From Paragordius varius (taxonomy: Eukaryota > Nematomorpha): a DNA stretch of 64,000 bases. The DNA is taken from the NCBI GenBank assembly GCA_964247055.1, contig OZ176050.1:13702001-13766000 (forward strand), read 5' to 3'. Shown one piece after another: positions 12,902-24,489 of the stretch (position 1 is its first letter; each line of letters opens with the position of its first letter). Made by a program: the position numbers and the translations under genes. The notes beneath the pieces are model-generated. The model was not told the origin of the DNA. It saw only the letters and a program-made list of their open reading frames with translations, and did no database searches.

Positions 12902-13168
12902 TGTAAAGTTGATTTATTACCGTATAGCAATATGGTATAATAAATTAGAGTTGAGCGATAAAAAGAAAACCAAAATAAAAAAGTGAGTTGCTATTATATC
13001 ACAAGTTCTTTTTATGTGTGCATGCCTTATTTGCGTAGACGTTACACAATGGTTATTCTCAACAACAGATAAGCTTTAACACGAAATATATATATAATAT
13101 TCAAATATAAAATAACTGATGCAACATGAATTGAGTGTGTTAACAAAATAGAATATTATAACCTTACA
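12902..13168 (-). repeat. LTR (5' LTR of the gypsy fossil)
   Basis: A 267-base LTR and near-copy of 8667-8932. The sequence just inside it (minus strand TTGGTGCC) is a candidate primer-binding site. Confidence 0.9.
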
Positions 13169-15209
13169 TCACCATTTAGTTTATAAAATCAAAATATTTT
13201 GATAACAACATTTATTTTGATATAACCAATAATTTTTGACAAATTTGGTTTAGCCTCATGACAGGCCAATCTTAATACTTCGTCCATATGATCATCGATT
13301 AAGCGATTTCTATGTATTCTTGACATACTTCATCTTTGAATATGCCGTCTCAAACGTGTAAGGGTAGGGAAAAACAGTTAGGATAACTTGAGCACATTTT
13401 TTATATTTTCATATTATTTGGCACAAACACTCTACAAATATTTCTAATTTACGATTCTCCTTGAATATAGCCTCCATATTGGAATCATATTTAAAATCTA
13501 CGAATTTTTCAATGATAGCACCTGATCAAAGCCGAAATGCTAAGGTTGCTTAATATTGGATATATCCATATGCCAGGGATTTTCAACGAATTTTAAGCAA
13601 TTTTTATTTCTTAATTCCTGAAATCTGAATTTCATCTCATTAGATAAAATTAAATAATTGTATGTCACAAAGGTAGGCTAATGTAACCCACCATTTGTCG
13701 TTATTAATTTCCTCGTCAAACTTTCTGTTATCATTTATAAATTATATTTCATGTCTTAAAACAAAAAATCTATTTAATACTTTGCTGAGGCTTAACCATC
13801 TAACAATGGTATACAAAAGAGTATCATCAAACTCACGTGGATATCTTTCAATTGGTATTTGAATTTACGGCACAATTATCTGCCCCTGTGGTTTAATATA
13901 TCCACAACCCTTTTAAATTACTGAATTGAGTATACATTTTTAAACTCGAAACCAGGTTTTGCTGATAAATAAAGCAGTGAATTGATCAAATATTTAGTAT
14001 ATTTGTTTTTCAAAAGAGGAATAAATCCTTTGTTTCCAATCATAGAGGGACAGCCAGCTGTGCAGATCGAAACCAATTTTTTAATAGATATATTATTATT
14101 ATCGAAAAAAGTGCTAATTATTCGAGAAAATCACTCTCTTTCGTGGTATTATATATTGGTAAAAATAATAAATATTCCCCGTTGATAATGTTGTCGTTGC
14201 AAAATCTCACAAGAGCGCACACTGAGGAGCTGAACTAATATCAGTGCTCAATCAATAGCAATTCCAAAATATTTACAGTTTTTCAGAACCAATAAATATA
14301 TTTAGATAATGCGTCGATCGCATGTTGAATCAGAAAGTTGAAGTTTTTAATTTGGCTCATGATTTGATCTTTATTAAAAAATTTATCAAATAAAAAACTG
14401 CAACCATTTATTAGACATTCTTCTATAAGTTGGCAATCAGTAAACGGTTTCATATTTTTTCCTAAAATATAGCAAATTTCATACGAAGCTAATGTTACAG
14501 CTTTTTCCTGGAAGAAAGCCATGGACATAATAGATTTTTCTTCCTGGTATAATTCCTTAATCTTTTAATATTTTTCGTTTCTCAATATTGTATAATTATG
14601 TTGCCTTTACATATAAGGCAGGTGACATTTTTATTTAAAACGACAAAGAATTTTTCTTCCCATTCTTTTTTTAAAAGGAGCGATTTTCATCGGATAATTT
14701 ACGTTTTTCAGCATAAGATGTCATCCTTTGAATTTATGTTTAAATATTTTGTAAATTTTTACAAAAAAATGGGAATATCATTCGAATTATGCAATAAAAA
14801 AACAGATTAAAATTTAATGATGTGAGTTATATAAAATGATGTAGGATAGCAATGAAAAGAATAAGTATATGTATGCATTGGGTGAAAGGATTGCTAAAAT
14901 GCAAAAAAAGAATGATATAATTTTAAAATAGAAAAGAAAATAGAATGCAGAAACAAAAACGTGTTCCAAAATTTTGAAATCATTTTAATGTAGGGAAATT
15001 TTTCTACATTTCAAATTGGGTAAAAATAAAAATTGCCAAAATTAATGTAAATAAAATAAATTAATATTAAAATAAGCGAAAATCCGATTATGTGTATTTT
15101 AAAATTTCATCAATAAAAAAATAATTTTAGTATCAATATGGTCATAGAGCAATTTTAAAGCACTCTTAGGGCAGCTTACGGCCCGCGGGCCGCGGTTTGA
15201 GTATCACTG

Positions 15210-15350
15210 CTTTAAATAAAATAAACAAAATAATGTAAAAAAAAGAAACAATTGTTTATTCTACATTGTGCTGTTTTTTTCATACATTACTATGTAAATC
15301 TAACTATAGTGTAAGTAAAATAAGCTATTGAGATGCACAGATTGGTGTGT
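15210..15350. mobile_element. MITE-3 right half, split by the hAT insertion
   Basis: Continues the palindrome after the hAT: AACAATTGTTTATTCTACATT and CATACATTACT, towards a degraded right end near 15345. Confidence 0.65.
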
Positions 15351-15767
15351 TTATAGAATTATATCGAAATAAGAGAAAAAGTATAATAAACTAAATGGAC
15401 CAAACATTCAAAATTTTGACCGCTAAAATAATATAACGCTTGAGTATTGTTGTTTTAAATAATGAGTAAAATTCATAATCTTTAATATAAATTCATTAAA
15501 TTATATGAGTTAAAAAACTTTGTATAAACAAAAAATTAAATTCTTTTATCACGTGCTTTAGATTTGAGACCACCCAATTCTGAATAGGATTTATCCTCAT
15601 ACACATAAAATAAGGAATAGTCTCATTTAAAATATCACCTGTAAAATTATAAAATAATATAATAAAAATTAAATTTATATTAAATTGTGTTTTTTATTTT
15701 TATCATAATACCCATGTACTACTTTGGTATTAACGCAATATTATTAGGTTTTGTTTTTAGTTGCGAA

Positions 15768-16317
15768 TAGGGTTGTGCTGACCAAGTCATGGCCCGGTCA
15801 ATTGACCGGGTCATGACCAGATCAGTGACTATTTATTTTTTGACCATGGTCATTTCAGCTGTTTTTTGAAAAATTGCTGGTAATTTTTTTTGGAAGAAAA
15901 ATAGTAAGTTATTTTTTAATATATTATAAAAAAATATATAAATATTTAAATTTGCTTATTTAAAAATTTAAAATGTTAAACATGCATCCTTAAAACATTG
16001 ACATTTAAGCATACCAGTTATTTCGAAAAAGAAAACAATCCAACTTTTTATAAAATATTCAATTATTCCATATATGTGAACTAATAAAATGAAAAAACAT
16101 TTTATAATTGGGTTCAATGATCAAAGAAAGTGTAAAAGAAACAGGAAAAATATTATTTGAAATATCCAGTATTAAAAGCGAGGTATTTGAAAATCAAAAG
16201 TAATTCATACTCCAATATCGCATGGTATCTACTTAGGTAAAGTGGTCATGACCATGACCATGTTCTGACCGGGTCTGACCGGACTTTTTTGAAAAAGCAG
16301 TCAAATGCACAACCCTA
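15768..16317. mobile_element. Non-autonomous hAT-type element with GACC/GGTC motifs
   Basis: A 550-base element with inverted ends TAGGGTTGTGC and GCACAACCCTA and an exact 8-base duplication GTTGCGAA (15760-15767 and 16318-16325). Subterminal tracts are dense in GGTCATGACC-like palindromes. It lies between genes A and B and is non-coding. Confidence 0.85.
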
Positions 16318-16336
16318 GTTGCGAATGCCGTATATA

Positions 16337-16562
16337 CATTAAAAATTAAAATTATACGGACAAAAGTATAAATATAGGACAAAAGTATAAATATAAGACA
16401 AAAGTATTTTTTTCAAAAAACAATCAATCATACTTTTTACCTTTAATTTATCAATTCATATCTCTATTTTAAATTTTGCCATTTAAAACAATGATATTGA
16501 AACAACAATTTTGAAAAAAAAATTTCTTTATATTTTTACCTTTTGTCTGTAGAATATAATTT
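16337..16562. mobile_element. MITE-1 copy, diverged
   Basis: ATTATACGGACAAAAGTATA occurs on the left with a duplicated inner segment, and TTACCTTTTGTCTGTAG on the right. It lies just past the hAT element 15768-16317. Confidence 0.62.
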
Positions 16563-17026
16563 TTTACGATCTTGCATAGGTGGAGATTACATTTCTGGCG
16601 CCAGGTCCAGTACAGTATATGTTGCCACCTCCCTCCCCCTCCATGTAACCCCTTGCATTTTATAAAAATATTCAAATTGTGATCATGACTGCGCATAAAT
16701 GGGTGATTTTTTTTGTATCATTTAAAATATAAACCTTTAAATACCTATTTTTTTAAATTTACCCCTCTAGCTACTCATCTGCTTGAATATGCATTCATAA
16801 AAAGTCACTCGGTCTTTATTTGTTACCAGTTAAGTATTCTAACTTCAATTGCTATAAATTAAAATATATTATATTTAAATTTAATGGGACTCGATTTAAA
16901 TAATCTTAATAATTTTGTGATTTATATGATATTAGCCACATAGACAAGATAAATAAAGTTATAATATAATACTGATGAATTATCATTTTTAGATATGGTC
17001 AAAACCAATTTTATTCATTAAATTTA

Positions 17027-20000
17027 TTAGTATACATTGCTTTGACAATATCTAACAATCCTTTTCAAAGTAAACGTTAATTTTGTTGCATTAATCATTA
17101 AATCTATTCTCGGATATTCGGAATATTTCTGAGTTGATCGAACACATTTTACCATTCGCACAAAAGAATAATTATACCAGAAGGTGGTATTGGTTGAACC
17201 TTGAACAATTACGGAAACTCCATTTATATCTTGCGTTATTAGGAACTGCAAATTATAAATCAATATTATAAATGTCGGCTAGTTAAAATAATAAGAGACT
17301 GCTATTTTGATAATTAATTACTTTTTCCATGGGAAGAATTGGAAGTATTTGTGATGCGTCAGTATCCAAATATTGAATGTGAATGTCACATCGACTACCG
17401 AAATTTTCATTGCGCATTATGTTAAACTATTTATACAGTAAAAATTGAAAGTATAGGTACAAAACGTAGCAATATAAAGACAAATATTTTTATCTAAACG
17501 ACAACCATACTTTTTAAAACCTTAATTTTTCTCATATAAGCTATTTTGTTACAATTGTAAATATAGAATTGATAGTGTTAGTAATATATATCTCTATTTC
17601 AGGCTTTGCCATTTAAAACAATGAGTTAAATTGAAATAAATCATGATATAAAAAGTAAGGTTGTCTTTTAGAAAAACATATTTGTATTTATATTTTCACG
17701 TTTTGTCCGTATAATTTCAATTTTTACTGTATATATAGAATACTAGTTAACAATAAAGTGGACCATTTTTAATGATACAGCTCCTATATAATAATACCTT
17801 TTCCAAATTCTCTATAGATAATGGGGCGAATCCAAAAATTGTCCTAACATTATCCATCAATGGAAATAAGTCTAGGTTAACGTATTGATACTCCAATTTT
17901 ACTATGAAATTAGCATTTAAGAATGCAAAAATGCGATGAAAGTCTTCAGGTTTTCTCATAAGCATCAGATTTCTAAAAAATTAGTTAATATAATTATTTC
18001 TATTTGAAAAAAAGCGCAAAATGGTAAATATACGAATCAATAACGATGTCTAAAATGGCAACTATGCAGAGATATTAGTTAACGTATATATATTTTAACT
18101 TTATAATAATATGGTAAATATAACTTAAATATCCTTTGTCATAAAGGTGATTGTCGTTAAAACATACGAGAAATTCACGCAAATAAGCATTCGAATTATT
18201 ATACAATTTTGCAAACCTTACTTATATATAAGTATTTTGACCATTAAATACCAAAGGCAATCATAATATCGGTTTAACTAAGAGACGTCAGCGAAAAGTG
18301 CACAGACCAAAAATTTGATTGTTCATCTATTAAATAAATAACACATATAATTTGAGTCCGCCAAATGGATTTGTACCTGAAAAAGAACCTTTGCGACACG
18401 CATCGCTTTTCTTATTCATTAGAAGAAAAAGACTGTCGAAATATAACGAATGGTAGAAACATGTGGTGAATATTTTCCATCTTTCACAACATGTAAAACA
18501 TGGTTTCCAAGATCAAAGTTGTGATCGATTTAGAAAGAGAGTGGGAGCTCTGGTAGACCGTACAACTGTGAAGACGATTAAGTGTGAGAGTTATTGGATG
18601 ATGACTCAAACTCAACGTCAATTGACACCATTACTCTACCACAAAAAACAATCAGTAAATGTCTAGGAACAGTGGGAAAAACCAATAAACTCGGCAAATG
18701 GAACCAAGTTCGCAAAGTTGCTCGTTAAATACCGTTTCAACGTTACGAAAAGTAGTCATTTTTGGAAATTTTAGCGGATGATGAGAAATGGCTTTATTTT
18801 GAAATTCAAAATGGATTTTAACATGAGATGGTCCAGCTTCAAGGCCGAATTGTTTCAGCAAGAATAGTATACTGTGGGTCTAATGGGATAGAATATTTTG
18901 TATTAAGAACTTTGAAACTTGGTGGCAACAAATTGTTAATCTAACCATGCATTAATCGGAAAACGATCAAAATGGGCCTAAAATATGACAAAGTGATTTT
19001 GCTACATGACAATACCCCGTCTTACATAGCAAAATCAGTGGGAGACATTAAAACGTGATAGAAATTTTTTCCCATCCGCCATATTCTAATGTCGCAACAT
19101 CTCACTTTTAGCTCTTTAAATGGGCCACACCCACGTAGAGCAGCATTTCCAATTTCGAAGAAGTTGGAAAATGACTTGACGAATGATTGGCCACTTGCAA
19201 ATATTTATATTCGCTGAGAGATTGGCAAAATGTGGAAAATCCGATGGACAATATTTTTAAATAAAATAAAAAATTAATTTTTTCTTTTCAAAATTACATG
19301 TCTATCTGCCAGACTACCGGTAAAGGCTTATGACTACACCTTTTAAAAACGTTTCCACAGGCTAATATGGGTCTCAATAGAAGTCTCTAGGATTTAAAAA
19401 GCTTTTTAATGTTGGGAACAGATTTAAGGATTACTTTGCAAATGGCTATATTTATTATCTCAATACCGGATAAGGTTTAAGAATTTAATAACTTACAACA
19501 TCTATAAGACGAGATTGAAAAATATGACGAAAGATTAATAATTCTTATTGGGTAGGAGAAAACTTCTCCAAACCAAACGGTCAGTCAAAATATCTAACTA
19601 TACTATTTCGAACAATAATTAGTCCCAGAAATGTCTCCACTTGGCAACCTAATACGCCAAAAAATTTTCTACTTCGGCCACATGATCGAACTCACTCGAA
19701 AAGTCTATGATTTGGAAGAGCTCGTAAAAGAAGAACTCCTGCATAAGATCCTCAAAGAACAAACCAAATAGCAGAACTAAGCGCTAGATCTGGTATACTC
19801 AATGAGCGGAGAAGATATATTTTTAATGTTTTAGTTCTAAATTCACAAAAGAAACAACATTTGGATTTATGAAAAAAAGTGACTGTGGCCTAATCACTTA
19901 ACGTTTTCATATGTTCATCACATGATATAAAATAAAAAATAATAACACAAAAAAATTGTAAATAAAATATTATTTTTCCATAGCAGATAGAAAATTATAT

Positions 20001-23000
20001 GATATTTTTCAGTAAAAATTATTAAAGGTCAAAAAATTTTGGCTGTTTTTTAAAAAAATTTCTCTTTTAATTTTTAGGTTTTTGCATATCTATTTATTGC
20101 CTATGCCATCTGATTCGATTTATTCATTAGCCAAATCATAACTAATTTGAAAACTTTACAAATTTTAATTTTATCAAATAACTTACTCAATGATTGTTAT
20201 ATTCCCAAAGAAATTGAGTATATTGTATCTTCCTCTTATATCTTCAATAAGTTGGCACAAACTAACGGGATCCATGTAAAGCTCTAAAATTTAAGGTAAT
20301 TTTACTTTTTCTTTCGTAAAACAATCTGAGCTTCGTTTTTGTCGGCACTTCGTAACCTAAAGCAAACGCACAAAATTATAAACAAATACAGTAAAAATTG
20401 ACATTATGCGGACTAAAGGTAAAAATAAAGGCAAATATTTTTTCTAAGACAACCATATTTTTAAATTTTGATTTTTTCCAAATCCTAACTGATTGTTTTA
20501 AATGGTGTAAAATAGAGATATATATAACCGAGACAATTAATTCTACTAACAATTGTAACTTAATAGCTTATAAAGGAAAAATTAAGGTTAGAAAGTATGG
20601 TTATCGTCCATTTGTCGTCTTTATATTTTTACGTTTTGTTCGTATTTTAGTATAAATCACAAAAATTTCTTAAAAAAATCCACAAATTACACATATCCAT
20701 AAAACATCTAATATATATTATATACATAATAAATAGATAAACTTACGGGGATGAGTATGGGAACAATTTAACAATCGTGCCTTAATTATTGGTAATTGTG
20801 TATTCAAACCTGATTTTTGGATTAAAATAAGTTTCCCCAAAAATTTGAAAGGAAATATGAATGGTTTTGTTTGTACTACAAAATCTGTATACATTTCATA
20901 GAAACGGAAGCTGGTATCGTTGTATTGGCTGATTCGTAACTAACACAGATAAGATATAAAACTAAAAGATAATTATTTTTTTTAAAAGATTTTAGACTTT
21001 GATTTTTTACATAAACTCTATGTTTCCGATTTTATTGTATATAATTTGAGACATCTTTAATCCAAAATGATAGTCATATTAAACAAAATCAAGTTTTGAA
21101 AATATGGTTGTGTTACCAATATACATCTCTATTTCATACTTTGCAAATTTAAACATCGGGTTATATCAATAAATAACAAGTTTAAAAAAATATAGTGGTC
21201 TATCCGTACAATTTTAATTACTGTATATTTTCACATTTTGTCAACATAATTTAATTTTTATCGTGGAAAAATATAAATATAATTGTGTGAAATCATATGA
21301 GAGACACAGTAATAAAACTCAATCACCTTCATAGGCAATGCGCCCAAGAGATGAAATCTTTTTTCTATCGTTATGCACGTATCATTGGGCCTACTTATCA
21401 GAAAGGTATCCCATTCATCTTGCACACTATTTGTACCACAAAGAATGTATGGGCTTTGTAAATATGGATCAATCTCTATTACAAACTGTAACAATTTTAT
21501 TGCTTATTTACTATAACTAACATTAAAAAGTGATTTAACTATGTAAAAAACCTTTATTGACACCAATATTTGTACAAAAAAGCATTTAAATATGTCAAAA
21601 AGGCCAAAAATTTAACAAAACCTGAAACAGGCCTAAATAATTAGTTTTAAATCCGCTTTCATTCATCTTGCACAGTATTTGTACCACAAAGAATGTATGG
21701 GCTTTGTAAATATGGATCAATCTCTATTACAAACTGTAACAATTTTATTGCTTATTTCTATAACTAACATTAAAAAGCGATTTACCTATGTAAAAAACCG
21801 TTTTTGACGCTAATATTGGTACAAAAAAGCATTTAAATATGTCAAAAGGGCCGGAAATTCAACAAAACCTGAAACAGGCCTAAATAATTAGTTTTAAATC
21901 CGCTTTATATAAATATTTTGATATTACACGAGTTATTTATTAGGGTATTTATGTTATGTCAGGTACCAATTATATAATTCTAGTAAGACTTATATTAAAG
22001 TTATTTTTTATATGACACCTCTGGATTATATTGTCGAATAAAGTAAGATTTAAGTATGGTCGAAACAGGTCCGATTGTTAGGTTATGTAAATGCAATGAT
22101 GAGTTGATTGAGATATAATTTGTATCCATTTTCCACCACAAATAATTATTTTCATGCTCCAATTGGATAGGTTCCAAAACATTTCCAGAAGGTCTAAAAA
22201 AACATAAACTGAATAAAATACCGTAATATTTGGTTAGCAGGAATTGTATGAATCGTTGAATTGCATAAGTCTACAACAAATAATTGTGGTAAAAATAAAT
22301 TATTTTATAAGTAATTTGGAAAATATGTTAACTCTATTATCAGTAGTTAGCTGTTTCTTTCACGCGTCACTGTGACTTAGTCGACAATATTGAGAGAATC
22401 GATAAAATATATTTTTCATAATAAACTAGATTATAGGCCACATATACATTTTTGTTGGGCTAAATAGAGGGGAAAAATAATTATGGGTTAATATTTTTTT
22501 TTAAAAAAAATTGATTTAAATTTACCCCTTTATACAGGAAAATTACCAAACGATGATTTATTAAATCCATATGATTTTTATAAATTTTCCGAAAAATTGC
22601 TCGAATGCCAGGTTGTTTATATATATAATGACGCATTTAACGAAGGGTGGAGACCTATTCACGGGTTAATATACCATTAAAAGTTCAAATTCACCCTTGA
22701 ACAATTCAAATTCACTCTTGAATAATTCAAATTCATCCTTAAACAATTTAAATTCACCCTTAAACAATTCAAATTCACCGTAAAATAAATTGTGTTTTAT
22801 AAAATTAAATTTTACCTATATTTTTTTTATATTTTAATGAAATGAAATTTTGTTTAAAATTAATATAATACTGAAAAATAATAAACTATGCCATAAGAAT
22901 ATATTTAATTAATGATGTGTTATATTAGCCAGAAAACACATAATCTATTTTTAAGGTGAATTCGATTGTTCAAGGGTGGGGTGAATTTAAATCGTAAATG

Positions 23001-23199
23001 GTATATAAGGCAATTAACAAATAGTTTAAAATAATAATGCCTAAGCGCCGCGAATATTTAATGTTTGCCTAGAATTGAATATGATTTTACGAAAACTAAA
23101 AAAATTTTAACCTTTCAGTTCAAGAAGTGAATCAACAAACTTGATGTTAACATATATAAAAGAGATATATAATGATGTTGTTAAATTAATAGTAAACAT
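17027..23199 (-). CDS. Gene B: secreted two-repeat protein of an unrecognised family, complete (9 exons, 401 aa)
   Basis: Exons in transcript order on the minus strand: 23199-23112, 22270-22222, 22193-22019, 21485-21327, 20939-20747, 20356-20306, 20283-20187, 17972-17798, 17245-17027. All introns are GT-AG and phases are consistent. The first exon encodes a signal peptide (MFTINLTTSLYISFIYV) followed by NIKFVDSL. Repeat 1 comprises exons 2-6, with motifs DLCNST, RPSG, YFIRQYNPE, LCGTN, LRISQY, KPFIFPF and YEVPTK. Repeat 2 comprises exons 7-9, with KLYM, SLCQLIEDIRGRYN, TIFGFAPL and an ending with RIVRYC. Many N-x-S/T sites and conserved cysteines suggest a disulfide-bonded extracellular protein. 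Exon lengths 175, 193, 51, 97 and 175 equal those of gene C. AATAAA overlaps the stop and recurs near 17009. Introns hold a mariner relic, MITEs and a LINE fragment. Function unknown; it is not an ML, DUF1091 or odorant-binding protein by motif. Confidence 0.78.
17434..17735. mobile_element. MITE-1 copy
   Basis: A full palindrome from TACAGTAAAAATTGAAAG to AATTTCAATTTTTACTGTA. It lies in the last intron of gene B, between its final two exons. Confidence 0.8.
18249..19345 (+). mobile_element. mariner transposon relic 1
   Basis: Frames on the plus strand resemble mariner transposase: a TIS/GKWNQVRK-like segment near 18650-18720 and DKVILLHDNTPSYIAKS near 18990-19050, the block around the second catalytic Asp. 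The right end, GGCTTATGACTACACC, matches the inverted end of the second copy. The frame is broken by many stops and shifts. It lies in intron 7 of gene B on the opposite strand. Confidence 0.75.
19600..19870 (+). mobile_element. LINE 3'-end fragment
   Basis: Plus-strand pieces IFYFGHMIE and a downstream NEWRRYIF-like tract correspond to the last part of the LINE frames at 42190-42897 and 57020-57195. It is broken and old, and sits in intron 7 of gene B. Confidence 0.6.
20388..20656. mobile_element. MITE-1 copy
   Basis: ACAGTAAAAATTGACATTATG on the left and TTTACGTTTTGTTCG on the right. It begins 31 bases upstream of the 51-base exon of gene B (20356-20306). Confidence 0.75.
21413..21906. repeat. 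Tandem duplication of about 247 bases overlapping a gene B exon
   Basis: 21413-21660 and 21661-21906 are near-identical head-to-tail copies. The first includes the 5' part of the gene B exon 21485-21327 with its acceptor. The second carries a duplicated acceptor and about 24 codons of the exon, then leaves the exon sequence. Confidence 0.88.
22665..23008. mobile_element. MITE-2 copy with five left subterminal units
   Basis: The left arm carries at least four or five tandem TTCAAATTCACCCTT units between 22683 and 22785; the right arm carries fewer. It lies in intron 1 of gene B. Confidence 0.8.
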
Positions 23200-23475
23200 T
23201 ATAATGAAGATGAACAGCTTTGTATTTTAAAATTTTGCTCAATTCGCATTTTAGAGGTTAATATCCATATTTTTGTATTATTTTTATAGTTTAAATTTTT
23301 AATATTGTTAAGTTCTGTAAATATTATATTATTTAACACCCCCCCTCTCCCCCACCAATCTTTAAACCGAAAAAGTAATCCAAATTATGAATAATAATTA
23401 TTATACAGTAGGAAAATTTTTTTAACCAATCTAATTAATTATAAAACTGTTAATAATTCCTTATTAAATATAAAA

Positions 23476-24482
23476 GGTGTAGTCATAAGAAATTACCGAC
23501 TTAACAAAAAAGACGTCAGTGGAAAATAAGCAATCGATTATTTGGCACAGCATTTTGTTCGTCTAACATTAAAAAAGTAACATACACAAGTTGAGTCCGC
23601 CAAAAAATTAGCGCCTTATATTGTTTGGTAATGATGTCGAATTTTGTACCAAATGAACGTTGGCACGCATTATTTATCTTATGTTAACAGAAAAAATGAC
23701 TGTAAAGTTTATCATTTGCTGGTAATACATGGTGAACATGCTGTATCGATAAAAACGTTTAAATGGTTTCGAAAGTTTAAAAGTGTGATTTCGAAATGCC
23801 ATGATATAACACAAACTACGAAAGACTATAAAGTACAAGAGTTATGGGAGGATGACCCGACTCAAACCCAGCGAAATTTGGCAGGATTAGGTATCACATA
23901 GCACAATCAATAGACGTCTATGAGTAATGGGAAAGGCCAATAAACTCGGCAAATGGGTAAAAATTGATTCTTTAAATCATAATCGCAAAGGCCAGACTCT
24001 ATGTCTGATGTGACCAGAGTGGAATTGTCTATTATAAACTTTTGAGCCTAATAAAACCGCTAATAGACAACGCTATCGTAAAAAATGAAAAACTTAAACC
24101 ACATTAATTGAAAACGAGCGGAATTTGTCAGAAGCCATGGTGAAGTGTGGCGACATGACAACGTCCACACACAGAAATATTATCGAAAGACATAAAATAG
24201 CCAAGATGAGGATTTTTGCATCCGCCATTCTCTCCTGACCAAGCACTTGAGCATTCAATGGTACGCACGCTTGCGGAACAGCACTTCAATAATTTTGAAA
24301 ACATTGAAAAATGGCTTGACAAATGTAAGACAATGAGTCTTTCCAGCTTGGGTTTCTAATTTACCCGGGAGATAGGGAAGTGAGTAGAAGCCGAAGAACA
24401 ACTTTTTGAACAAAATTAATTGACTCCCCCTAAAAATTACATTTTTACCAAAAAACTGGTTATGACTTATACATTTACACCT
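23476..24482 (+). mobile_element. mariner transposon relic 2
   Basis: Inverted ends GGTGTAGTCATAAG (left) and CTTATACATTTACACC (right). A plus-strand frame at 23644-23901 shows EHAVSIKTFKWFRKFKS and WEDDPTQTQRNLAG, typical of the mariner helix-turn-helix region. The remainder is broken. It lies just upstream of the gene B first exon. Confidence 0.78.
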
Positions 24483-24489
24483 AGTATTC

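Larger units (their letters stand above)
8667..13168 (-). mobile_element. Ty3/gypsy LTR retrotransposon fossil
   Basis: A 4.5 kb element bounded by two LTRs and the 5-base target duplication TCACC (8662-8666 and 13169-13173). It lies in minus orientation. Parts, from high to low coordinate: gag-like region (about 12340-12880), zinc-knuckle and aspartic-protease region (about 11760-12330, DTGAEVSVIG visible), reverse transcriptase and RNase H (about 10270-11750, including YTDHKPLVS), and integrase core with chromodomain-like tail region (about 9240-10030, TDSATYF visible). A purine-rich tract lies just inside the 3' LTR. The coding part is broken in several places (about half a dozen). The LTRs are about 97 percent identical by eye, suggesting a fairly recent insertion. 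It sits inside a hAT transposon. Confidence 0.9.
8492..15209 (-). mobile_element. hAT transposon, ZBED5-like transposase relic, interrupted by the gypsy element
   Basis: Ends are CAGTGGTACTCA on the left and the reverse complement of CAGTGATACTCA on the right, flanked by an exact 8-base duplication CTTTAAAT (8484-8491 and 15210-15217), the hallmark of hAT. Without the nested LTR element it is about 2.2 kb. A minus-strand fragment at 14283-14528 contains ASYEICYILGK, a segment typical of ZBED5/SCAN-type hAT transposases. The coding region is decayed into short pieces and no intact transposase remains. A second copy is at 46802-48713. Confidence 0.85.

Noticed and set aside
17027-23199. Assigning genes A/B/C to ML/MD-2, DUF1091 or odorant-binding families.
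   Set aside because: Cysteine spacing, length and motifs do not fit any of these.
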